64,000 bases of DNA, taken from positions 5,420,330 through 5,484,329 of the forward strand of contig OU744736.1 in assembly GCA_916613615.1 (NCBI GenBank). The letters are read 5' to 3'. Positions 37,000 through 47,915 of this stretch are shown in pieces; position 1 is the stretch's first letter, and each line of letters opens with the position of its first letter. This DNA is from Steromphala cineraria. Its lineage: Eukaryota > Mollusca > Gastropoda > Trochida > Trochidae. The notes beneath the pieces are model-generated. The model did not search any database, was not told where the DNA came from, and worked only from the letters and a program-made list of their open reading frames with translations. Both the position numbers and the translations under genes were made by a program.

Positions 37000-39345
37000 C
37001 TATTGCAATTCGTGATCGGTGAAAGCCCTTTGTGGAGAATGTGAATACACGCATGTTTCCAATAAGTTCAACTTTCCAAGTGCTTTTGGTTCCGTTTTGG
37101 CCATGCTTTTTTCATTTTGGTCAAAACCGCTTTCAAATTCACAATTTTGAAATCAGTGACAGTTTCAAACATTCAAAATTGTCAAAATCAAAAGGTTTCT
37201 ACAACCAAATGTGTTTCACATGTTTCATGGACATATTTCGTTTTGAAAACTCATTTATCCGGAAAACATTCACCTATGCGTCATTTCTAGGACTTCACAT
37301 TACCCAAAAAGTACCTTTCTGTTAAGAATGACATAAATAATTGCACCAGAAATGACAGCAGATTCCCGAAAAGAAATTTTGCAAAAGATTTACCATAAGT
37401 AACTGAAAAAATAAGGGAATGATCCTTATGCATAAAGCACATTCTTCTTCTTTCCCATTTTTATCTTCAAATCAAATCAAAAGAAAATCATCATAAAAGA
37501 GAGTTCGTTTTGGTTACGGGCAAATCATTTTCAAAGATTGACAGTAAATTAAGAGGTTGACACTAAGAGTAAACGAGAGATTACACACAGGAGATATACA
37601 CATATAAGTATTCTTTATTCAGCAAGTAAGTACAGTTCTGGAAAACCGATCACCTAACATAAGTACAAACCTAACTACATGTGTTTAAACATTGCTTTAA
37701 TAAGTATCTAATTTCAAAAGAAGTTGATAACAAATAAACATGCGAGGCCAAACCCAAAATCAAATCCCAAATCTCATTCACTCCTTGCAAAAAACAGTCT
37801 GTCACGAATGTGGCCATACCAGGTATTGAGATTCGCCTGTAATTAAGCATTTGACATAACTGAGTCGTGATGAGGATGTTGTTTTGATGCATACATAAGA
37901 AAGTAAGATGACGTACACTTTGATATTGCAATGACTTGTTGTTTCCATAAACATAAAGATAAGAACAAATTTCAATAAAATTGGCATGACATTCGTTTCT
38001 TAAGAATTCGTTCACTGAATTTGTACGTGGCCTTTTAAAAAATAAATGATATCATGTTCTTAAAAAATAACATTTGAACCTATATATAACGTATATCGTA
38101 TGACAGTTTGCAAATTGCTTAACCGAAAACAGAAAATACATTATGTGTGTGTGTCATCAACAAGCTCTGTTTTGTGAAATTGATATTGTTGAAACGAGAT
38201 ATTCAAAAGGTTTCGAGGAATAATGATACCAATTTAGTAACGCAATCTTATTTGAATAGTAGAATTTCCGCCCTAAAACCAATCCAAATGAAAGAAATTT
38301 GGTTGAGGTGAATTAGTTTTAGAAACATTATATACTGAATTTGAACTACAATGGTAAATGACATAGCATTGTTACTTGAACATCAAAATATATAACTGCG
38401 ACAAGAATATTTCTAAGGCTCAGTTATTATTCTTGGATATTGTTGATTAAACCTACCTTTTCCTAACGTGGCTATGCAAATGACATCATGATAATGATGT
38501 GGTACAATGAGGCAATACAGCTTAACAAACGATGGTGCTTTTCAAAAAGTTTTAATCTCTTCCGTTAATAGCACAGCTATCCTGGCATCAGCCAGAAGAT
38601 GGTGAGGTCTTGTGCAATTTTGGAGGTCAGAGAAAGTGTAACTGCATCTTTGATCTCTTTCACAATTTTCTCCAAAACAAGGCCGTGTGAGCACTGGCCA
38701 AACAGATCGTTCGCCAACTATTTGATCACTACAAATGAACAACACATACTTTTTAAATAAATGATAACTGCACCTCGGCAGTAAAAGCTTCGAAGATCTG
38801 AACACTGTCAGTCATTGAAAACGACTTTCTGTCAGAGTTCATGAAAACAATAAATGAATATTTATTGGAAAACGTGATTAGTATTTAACTAGTATTAGTT
38901 ATTCAAATGAATTTGTTAAGCGCTAGAAAAGTATTGTAAATAATGAGAATTATTTCAATTCCACTGTCATGCTGATGTTGATATTGATGGACATAAACCA
39001 GCCTTATTCAAACCCGGGTTCACGTATGATAGGCTTGGTGAATCTGTGGATCCTATTCCCCAAGTCATCAATTAAATCTCTGAGCATTTACCATTTCTGA
39101 ATTGATTACCAGTATCTGAAATCACATCGCCTATATACTTAATTTGAGGATTGGTTACCATGTGGCTTCTGCAAAGGGTCAACCACTTTACAGCATAATT
39201 GAATATGAAGCCTGATGACCCACATTACAGTTGAATTAACTATGTCGTATGGTTGATCAAACGTATAATTGAATACATATCAACTATATTTAGTTTATGA
39301 AATACTGCTGTGCCTTTTACATAGGGAGAAAACAGATTGATGTTG
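37000..39345. other. No recognised feature
   Basis: The stretch 37,080-37,200 is rich in TTTTGG, CAAAA and ATTTTGA words but shows no defined repeat. Frames at 37,032-37,325, 37,671-38,015 and 38,542-38,805 have no recognisable motif, splice context or preserved copy. I do not call them genes. Confidence 0.45.
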
Positions 39346-39350
39346 CCATT

Positions 39351-39518
39351 TCTGCCATTGTATATATTTTATGACATTTTTAGATTCATTAAATGACATG
39401 GGATAGGCTTTAAAAAGCAGATTGATTTCGTCATTTCTGCCATTGTATATATTTTATGACATTTTTGGATTCATTAAATGGCATCGGATAGGCTTTAAAA
39501 AGCAGTAATGAATATACC
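39351..39518 (+). repeat. 85-bp tandem duplication
   Basis: TCTGCCATTGTATATATTTTATG through GGATAGGCTTTAAAAAGCAG occurs twice with a period of 85 bases (39,351 and 39,436). The copies differ at three or four bases, so the duplication is fairly recent. Confidence 0.9.
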
Positions 39519-39854
39519 TTTCTAACTGACATTTACATCAAAGATTTCGCTATAGAAAATATTAATGAACATGGAACTGAGATCATTATTATAAGTATTT
39601 TATTCAAAATCATTTATTGTTTTTTTTACCATTTTAGATTTAACAACCGTTGGTTATCAATATGATATGATATAAAGGCAGCTTTAGCTATATATCTCAA
39701 TAGAAAAAACTTCAGATTTTATGATTCAATATTTGTCAACCCTTTCAAATTTTCTCAGTTCTTACAATGACATTTATGATATAACAATTGATACTGATTT
39801 TATCAGAATGTCTGATGTTCATTGATAATTTTGTTGACAGGCCGGGATATTTCA

Positions 39855-40220
39855 CCTTTATTTGATTTCAATGATAATAGCCTTCGTAATGTTCGAACGC
39901 TCGACAGAAAACTGCAAAATATCCAAGCTATTTCTTCTGATAAATGTTAGTGATGACATAAATATCCGTTCCTGAAAAAGACGAAAGAAAATTATAACGA
40001 TAACTCCATGAATATGTTCAATAATTTCTAAATGCATATTATCCAATCTTGTTTCTAAAGCGAACTTTGAGACATCAAACATCTTAAAGTCGCCTAGTTT
40101 ATCTACATAATTATCTGCCTCATTGGCTAGACTGTAAATCATTATATGAAAATAATATATTTTGTTTACAGTTTTCTTGTTGCAATCGACAACTTTCCAC
40201 TCTTCTAATTGCAGAAACAA
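39855..40220 (-). CDS. Candidate exon region, 120-codon frame, unknown gene
   Basis: The frame includes a helical-looking stretch (SLANEADNYVDKLGDFKMF, then ALETRLDNMHLEIIEHIHG), then a hydrophobic run VIVIIFF, and ends EIK before a stop. Acceptor-like sites precede two parts of it: ATAATGATTTACAG before TCTAGCC, and TTTCGTCTTTTTCAG before GAACGG. The direct counterpart in unit C (16,150-16,240) keeps CTAGCCAA, AGCAGATAAT and GTTTGATGTC, but indels have destroyed the frame there. A real exon could run from about 40,127 down to 40,010. The whole frame need not be coding. I recognise no family. Confidence 0.35.
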
Positions 40221-40719
40221 TTTCTACTGTTACACTCACTTGTAAGGAAAAGTTAATGTATTGAGAACAGAAATATATTGATGCTTCTGTGTTTTTGCCG
40301 AAAACTCATCAAATTTTATATGGTATAATCGAATGTCATTACGTAAGCTTTTTTGTGATAACTGTTTAATTGATATCGCCAAATAAGATAATTATATAAT
40401 TTTATGATAATTTAAGCAGAGATTGAATACAGAATGGATATTTTAATTGTGTTACTAATATGTTCAGAGGGTCATATCTAAGGTTCATCGTAGCGACCAG
40501 GCAATTGTTCACGTAACCTCACTTTTGTATCTTTCATGTATTGACTAATAAAGTAACAAATATATCAGAAATATAGCATGCACTTTGTACAAAAAAAATA
40601 TTTGATAGCGAGATAATTCTTATTCCAACATCACACGCCGAAAATTATTGTTTTCCATCTTGGACATTTGAAATTTAACGTGTCATGTTTGAAAAGGAAA
40701 TACATTGTAAATTACAGGA

Positions 40720-41585
40720 TTTTAACAGAACGATCTTTTTATGCTAGACCAATCAATATTAGTGGCCTAAGGTATTCTGATTCGATCCATGGCCCTACAT
40801 AAGTAATGAATATTAATCCCAGCGCTGACAGTCTTAAAGAGTTACAGTAAGAATCATCTGATTATGTTGTCAATAGCTGGAACCAGTTAAGCTGCTGTAA
40901 TTTAATCTATATAATAAGCAGACTAATTAAGTTTGAATTTTGATGAGACGAGCTTCTCGCTAGTTGCCTCATAAATATCTAGATATGATGGACGTAAGAT
41001 TAGATTCAAAACGGATTTAAAAAGCCATTTCGGTAAGCCATTAAGATACACATACGAGTAATGCTTGAAGAGTAAACATGTGTATTACTACTAGCATTCA
41101 TGACATTCAAAATCAACACCTTCCCTGGCAATATCTTTTTTGTATTATTGCAAAATGAAATTGATTATCAAAACACGTATAAGCTTCCATCTGACTAAAT
41201 GGGCAGAAATAAGGGCATACGAACTTGTAGGCATGACAACAAATCAGAATATCTATTACTAACCTATGTTTTCTTCAAAATGTTTTTAATTAGAAATGTA
41301 TATATCAAATTAAATATAAATAAACTTTGCATATTTGTAAATTCTCGATATTACATAATAAGTTTTAATAATGTTCCAACAATAACATGAACATGTAAGA
41401 TTTCCATAAATGCTTTATGATTTTGAGGCCAAATAAAAGGTTCTCTGTGCCTCTTATGCAAAACTGAAAATTCTAGTCAAACGTCTAATTTTCCTGGCTA
41501 CCATCATCTCAAAATGAAGGACCAAAGTATTGTATATGATTTGATTTCAACTGTCGTCCTATTAATGGATAATACTCAAATTATC
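40720..41585 (-). repeat. Unit C inverted copy
   Basis: It is the reverse-strand partner of 15,300-15,760 (ATTCGATCCATGGCCCT, CAGCGCTGACAGTCTTAAAG, GAGACGAGCTTCTCGC). The 41,100-41,585 part carries further diverged matches to 15,060-15,420, including GAGGCCAAATAAAAGG and AAAACTGAAAATTCTAGTC. Confidence 0.7.
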
Positions 41586-42811
41586 GGCCTAAGAGTAATT
41601 GAAGGGTCCGGATGACAGGGTATCTAAAACATCAATAAAATGCCACATTTTCCTTGAAAATGATTGAAATGAAGATATTCTCACAGCTAAAATGATTTAC
41701 TATAAATCAACCATTTTCTTGAAGCCTTGAGTTTGGTTGCAGAACGTACAATCACAATGAAATCGAGTGGTTTTCGAGTTTGGTTGCAGTCCCTATAGGC
41801 AACTGCAACCAAATTATTTTCTAGCAATTATCCATCATTTTTCGTGTCTCGACAAACACTAATTTGGTTGCAGAGATTTTAGTTGCTTGTTAATTAGCAA
41901 AGAGGCAAGTTTGGTTGCAGGAGTTTTATAATTTACATTATTTTACGTGAAAACAAAAACAAATCAGGATTTTAATTTTGACAGTTTCCCTCTCGCACTG
42001 TGAGTGACGTAATGCCATGCGGTATGTAACGTGTCCTACAATTGGTTGATTCAATCTCAAACATTTCCAACAATTTTTCAAATTTCCTAATTTTTGATTT
42101 ATATTTGATTTTGTTCAGTTTTTGGATAGAAACCATTTGTTAAACTTACTCAATGATGTTTATTTTCTATCAAAATCATTTTGCAATTAAAGGGATTCCT
42201 GACAGCCAATGAGAATCGTTTTGAGATATGACAACAATTCGAATTCGCTATGGGAGCACGTTGAAACACAGAAATGAAATTAAGGGATCAATTTGGTCAA
42301 ATAATGTCAAAAGTACCTACCATGACATGCTTTATGATAGAAACTGTTAAAATAATCAAGGTCAGTGAAATATTTCTATCCATAATGTCAGAAACGCTTT
42401 CAAAACATGATGTGACATGATCGAAAACTGGACTCGATAGCGATCGGTAAGTGGCTTATGTGTCATTGAAATGTAAATAAAAAGCCAGGTAAGTGATCAA
42501 CAGTTGTCAAATCATCATATATTCCATCTGCAACCAAATTTTTTCAAGCCCAGGCTCTTCTGTTTGATAAAAACATGTATTTTCTTGGAAAAATAATTTG
42601 GTTGCAGGTGCCTATAGGGGACTGCAACCAAACTCGAAAATTATATGATTTCATTGTGAATAATCTTTCTGCAACCAAATTCAATGGTGTCATTCCATAT
42701 ATCATGGTATAGATAATTATCTCAGCTTTCAGAATATTCCAAATTGCTAGGTTGCAGTTAACAGTCCTTTTTGACACCCCGTCACACGGACCCTTCAATT
42801 ACTCTTAGGCC
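41586..42811. mobile_element. Non-autonomous DNA transposon with TTTGGTTGCAG subterminal repeats and 8-bp target duplication
   Basis: The terminal repeats begin with GGCCTAAGAGTAATTGAAGG and match perfectly for 25 bases, then with a few mismatches to about 39. AAATTATC flanks both ends (41,578-41,585 and 42,812-42,819). The word TTTGGTTGCAG occurs nine times, at 41,732, 41,779, 41,863, 41,910 and 42,597 (+) and at 41,803, 42,528, 42,622 and 42,669 (-). The blocks 41,730-41,815 and 42,595-42,690 form a second, inner inverted repeat. Flanks are continuous in the paralogous copy at 15,045-15,140. There is no transposase frame. The 8-bp duplication suggests hAT or a similar group. Confidence 0.88.
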
Positions 42812-43161
42812 AAATTATCTACAGTGTTAGTAATACTTCATGATTAACATATGGCCTTATCATTACTTGACGTTTCAGATTGTGTTTCCATGAAGGCATT
42901 TAATAATGAAATTATAATTGTTATAATGAAATTGGATATTCTTATGGAATTGATTAAAGAGCCGCTGTATAACCTTTTTTTGATTTATTTTTCAAAAGAT
43001 TTTGGTCAAATAACTATATAACATAAATATTAGGCCAAAACAGCAACGATACACAGTTTCTCAATGAAGCTACAGCTAAGTAAACATTGCGTAACAAGGC
43101 GTCTGCTTGTCGCCGTCCAGCGACAAACCAAAACAAGGCTGAGAGGCTACGGGCAAGGGAT

Positions 43162-43177
43162 ACCGGAAGTGACGTGG
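43162..43177 (+). promoter_or_regulatory. ETS plus CRE-half composite site
   Basis: ACCGGAAGTGACGTGG joins an ETS core (CCGGAAGT) with a CREB/ATF half site (TGACGTGG), a combination common in TATA-less animal promoters. The local sequence is clearly richer in G+C than its neighbours. It lies about 90 bases upstream of the THAP-like start codon. Its function here is inferred. Confidence 0.4.
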
Positions 43178-43258
43178 CAGTAGGCGAAGCGTTCGTCTGC
43201 TTATATGGAAAATGATAGGCGAAATCCGCAGTTCTGCCTTTTCAAAGCGATTAACAGT

Positions 43259-43460
43259 ATGCTATATCATTGTGTTGCTGTCAACTGTCCTAGAATATCT
43301 CCTGATGAAGTCTCCGTAGACAAATTCCCATCATATTGATGGTTTCACGCCAAATTGACCCGCTGTGTTAGGTCAAACAGAGCAATGTGACAATCTGCAT
43401 CGAACTCACGTGTTCCGATCACTACACCGATTTTCTGCTTCGAGCTCGCATTTTCACTGA
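43259..43460 (+). pseudogene. Possible THAP zinc-finger start, broken
   Basis: From the ATG at 43,259 the frame reads MLYHCVAVNCPR and then VSVDKFPSY, which has the C-x4-C spacing and the FP motif seen at the start of THAP (C2CH) DNA-binding domains. A TGA stop comes at 43,337, and the same frame continues WFHAKLTRCVRSNRA, which also fits the domain before decaying. The later C-x2-H pair is not clear. It could be a dead THAP gene, a THAP-bearing transposase relic, or chance. Confidence 0.35.
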
Positions 43461-43479
43461 ATGAACAGTTTGGCATGCA

Positions 43480-45335
43480 GAGAAAAGGGAGATTAGTAAA
43501 ATGTAAAACATAGCACAAAGTATTGGGCTGATATATGGTAATAATCCGAATATACAATGCTCACATTTAGATTTGAACGTTGTGTAAAAAGGTTGAATAA
43601 ACAGTGACATTGGTCTGCAGGTGTTACTTACTTTCTTTAGATCAGATACTCACTTATTACACAATTACTTTACTGTCTATCGTATTTCCTGTCTGTTTCC
43701 TAATTAGATGATATCAAATGATGACTATAGCAGGTAGGTTATATAATGCACAATCATCAACACCTGGCTATTTTATGACATCAGCTAATTAGGTAACATC
43801 AAATAGCAATTGTATTCCTTAACATCCCTTTTTACTCCGATTGGTAAATTATAACCTATTAACCTGAAATTAGGAATACCGTTTTTGCTCTATCTGATAA
43901 TTATTTTGGATAAGGTTCATTTAATAAATATTCATTCTGTTTGGCCATGTATCGGGTATTGTTGTAGAAAATATCACCTCTATGTACAAGAGTGAAAACA
44001 TTAAGATTTTCAGTGAAATGCCCTATTAAAATAATGTTTTAAACAAGACATCAGTGATCATCCAATACATGTCTTTCATTGAGAATTGTAACTTGTCCAT
44101 CACTAAATGAAATAACTAAGAAAAACGTATATATTTTTTATCCTGTTACAAAATGAAGTTAAAGGCAATTCTAAAAAAATGGTTTAAATGTAAAAATAAA
44201 ATAGTATTGTATAATAACATCCTTTCTGCTGTGCTACTAAAGTAATATTCAATAACAACCACCAACTGTGCACGAAGATAAAACAGTTCACACGGGAGCA
44301 ATTGTTTACATATACATCCGGGTTCTCACGTGCAGTCTTATGACAACATTGCGCAAAGCGAGACCATCTAGGCCTACATGCTGTAGCATTATGCGCACAA
44401 CTTCGTTTTTAATCAGGGTCTTACGTTTACATCAATACAAATTGCCAGTTGAATAAATAAACTACCGATTTATTGAAGGTGTGAGATGTTGGGATGTTGT
44501 TTAGGGTGTTTAATCAACGGTTAAACATTGAGCTGTACTGTTAGCTTGTGTTGTTTTACATAACGAGGGCACACAACGGGGTATCACATCGCCTACTAAC
44601 ACGTCACGAGGTAGTCACGCTTGAGTGCGTTTTATTCTGTTCGCCGGCCTAATTAGGCAGTGTTATGTATACAGTCGTAATTAAGCCGTTTCTAGGTCGA
44701 TTTCAGTAATTTAAAGTTTAGTCAATGTCAAATTGTAATCACTATTTCACGAATCCTGAAAGTTGCCATATAGCATTTCAGTCCATCTTTAACAAAGCAA
44801 CTGATATGGAAGGTAATTGACTTACTTTTTAGTTCATTTTCAAATGAGATTTGTCAAAAAAACTCAGTTGACGAACATGTTAATATGTAAATGTAAATAT
44901 AACGCTTCGTTACTGAAAAATAATGGAGCGAGAGAACCATAGGATGACGTCATAACTGTAATTTAAAACCTGATAACGTGATAAGTATAGGTTTACTGGA
45001 GCGCGTGATAGACCGAGAGAGAGAGAGAGCAACAAACAATTCAATGATATTACAATTGATAAATGGATTTTATTATCCCTTCAAAGAGAGACTTGCGAAA
45101 TGGATTATGTAACTTGTTTTTTGAGAGTTGATCAATAGTTAGATCGAAATTATATTTACATATTTCAGGTAAAGGTGGAAAGAAACTATATGCCGTATTT
45201 TTCATTGTTAATATTTCATTACATGTTTAGATTCAGTTTATAAAAGGGATATGATATTTATATTAGAGCAGGAATAATAATACTTTCTAACTCAGATTTA
45301 TATAGACGATTTCGTTAAGACAAAACCAATGACCT
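43480..45335. other. No gene; GA repeat and one CRE
   Basis: There is a (GA)n run at about 45,014-45,030 and a perfect ATGACGTCAT at about 44,943-44,952. A GC-richer stretch at 44,560-44,700 has no frame or repeat structure I can name. Confidence 0.45.
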
Positions 45336-45339
45336 TAAA

Positions 45340-47472
45340 CAAATGGGTAAAAACAATTTCAATCTAATTTTTTTTTGGCTGGTGTATGTTCTCAAGTGAT
45401 AATCTAGACTGAAGAATTCATTGGAATTGTATTTCAGACTAAGTTTTTAAATGAGAAAAGAATATCAAAAGTATCATAAAAGTTGCTTGATGTAATATGT
45501 AGTATTTTTTAAAAGTATATAAAAATCGTCTGCACTCTTGTTAGGTTGTGTAGGGGATTCACATTTAATAAGTAATAATCATTATAAAAGTTGTACAAAC
45601 ATTTTTCTCCAGTGCCTTAATAGATTAAGCCAATTACCCTCGACCTAATTATGTACTTACTTGATATTAAGTTCTGTAGATAACCTTTAGGAAATCGGTT
45701 AAGTATATTTATGGATAGCCTTTTTTATGGTGTGTGTCATCACGGCTGAACTTATGCTTTTGAAGTTCAAATTCCGGAATGTCACAATAACAATATTCAA
45801 GTGTATTGAAAGGTTATCAAGTGCCATAACAACTGTAATCTCTTGTTGCCTTTATTTGTGATTTGCCTTAATTCTCCTCTGTATGAATATAGAAGATAGA
45901 GCTAAACCATTCAACAATAGATGAAACATTTTCTTGAATAATTGATCTTACATTTAGTTATTGTTTATGATGTTGATGAAAGCTGGGCTTGACTTCTTTG
46001 TTGACGCTTCCTACACTTAATAAACTGTAAGTCACTGTTAAGATTTTATAGTTAAAGTCAACTCAGAAGACTTGCTAGTGTAGATATAAACCTTAGCCTC
46101 CAACATAAACTGAAATGTGACATAAAATGTTTCATTGCTGCAGGTGCTCGTTTCCCCGTAGAAGACATTACACTAAAAATATGATGATAAATTCCAAAAT
46201 AATAATTTGTTATTAAAAAAAATCTTTAGATTTATTTTTCTTTAAAAATTCTTTAGAGTCTGTGGCCCAATTGAATGTATGAATAAAACATAAAGACAAA
46301 TACTTTCTGTGTGATCTGAAAATAATTTAACTATTGCAAATCACTGAAACCACTTGGGTGTTTATAGAATTAATTTACTATGATGAAGTTTTTTCCAAAC
46401 AAACACAAGCTTCTTTAATCTATAATATTATTACATTCATATGGCAAACAATACATGTTAGGTGTCTTCCCCGATCACTGAAACCACTTGGGTGTTTATA
46501 GAATTAATTTACTATGATGAAGTTTTTTCCAAACAAACACAAGCTTCTTTAATCTATAATATTATTACATTCATATGGCAAACAATACATGTTAGGTGTC
46601 TTCCCCGATCATGATACTGTTCTTCAATAATCCTTTTACATTGTATTGCAACATTAACTGGAATAATATTTTACAGGGGAGCACAAAGGCAATCAAACAA
46701 AACCGTGTTTTTCATGTTCAATCAATGTTTAGTGGCCCCAAGGTCTTCTTGTTCGATACATTGCCCTCTTTAAAAAAGAGAAAGTAATGAATATTGATCC
46801 AAGCGTTCGTGGTCCTAAACGAGAACAGCTTCCATATAACACAGCAATATTCATCTTCGGATCCTGTTCTCAACGACCGGTATCAGTTAAACCTCTGTAA
46901 TGCGATGGATGATATAGAAAGACTAATAAAATTTGAATTTAGATGACATGAATTCTAAGCAGTTGCCATGAACATAATGAGATCAATATGATTACTACTG
47001 TTTTGAGGAAACAGATACCCCAGGTTAAAGTCAAAATGATTGCCTTCAACTTAACAAATTATAATTGAATGTGAATTCAAAAGATTTCGAACTTATTTAG
47101 GTGGATCAATATTTACTCCGGGACAAGTATTTAAAGAAATTTCCTCTGCCATACTGATTATAATTAATTGTCTAAACTATTCAAACCAAAACTACAAATT
47201 CATGCTGTGTTTGTGTTCACTATCATTCCTTGCCTTAAATCAATCATATCGTTTGATAAGATAAATATTCAAACCTCAGTCAGAAGTTTTTGGTTGAATT
47301 CAAGTAACCTACTTAAAGAGGAAATGTAATGCATTGAACACTCGTTAGGTTGTGTAGGAGATTCACAGTTCAATAAGTAAGAATCATTATGAAAGTTGTA
47401 CACACATATTTCTCCAGTGCCTTAATAAATTAAGCCAATTACCCTGGACCTAATTATTTACTTACTTGATAT
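45340..47472 (-). repeat. Unit B inverted copy 1 (lacks the exon-like block)
   Basis: It aligns with 10,060-11,900 in reverse and, in direct orientation, with 47,340-49,200. Where the second copy carries the 117-bp exon-like block plus flanks, this one joins GATTTTATAG to TTAAAGTCAACTCAGAAGAC at about 46,050, a deletion of roughly 350-400 bases. The site near 45,665 (TTGATATTAAGTTCTGTAG) is the empty version of the insertion at 47,473. Confidence 0.75.
46341..46608 (+). repeat. Perfect 134-bp tandem duplication
   Basis: The block starting TCACTGAAACCACTTGGGTG and ending GTGTCTTCCCCGA is present twice in a row (46,341-46,474 and 46,475-46,608) with no difference that I can see. The related sequence at 49,003-49,136 has only one copy. 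It is either a very recent event or an assembly error. Confidence 0.95.
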
Positions 47473-47915
47473 TATACAATTATAGACTGGTGATTAGGTC
47501 AATACTTGCTTTTATAGACCTGAGGAAAACAATATTGACCGAGGACGAAGTCGATATTGTTTTCCTCGGGTCTATAAAAACAGGTATTGACCGAATTCAC
47601 CAGTCCATAATTGTTTTAATATGTCTCGGTTAAAAAACGAAAAGGAAATAGAAAACTACAAGTATGAGCGGCATTTCGGCTCTATTGTTGGTAAGGACGG
47701 GTCAATGACGTCATGATAACAATAGCATAACGTCATGATAACAATGGTTTGACGTCATCCGCTCTTTTTTAGTAACTCAAGTCAATATCACTTTCTGTCG
47801 ACTGTCACGTGGCCTGTTCTCGACCAATCGGATTGCTAGAAAAATACGCTCACATAATATAGCAGATATAGTTTTTTCCGCATTTCGATTAAATAAATTC
47901 AAATTCGAGTAAAAA
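47473..47915 (+). mobile_element. Palindrome-headed CRE repeat, family 1, copy 4
   Basis: The head palindrome spans about 47,478-47,622. CRE-type sites lie at 47,706 and 47,750, with a mutated one (TAACGTCA) at 47,728. It lacks the TTTTGGTCGGACTCGGGG segment present in the other copies but keeps CTGTCACGTGGCC and CCAATCGGATTG, and it ends CAAATTCGAGTAAAAA. It splits a duplicated sequence that is intact at about 45,660 (CTTGATATTA joined to TTCTGTAGATAACC), which fixes both boundaries within a few bases. Confidence 0.85.
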
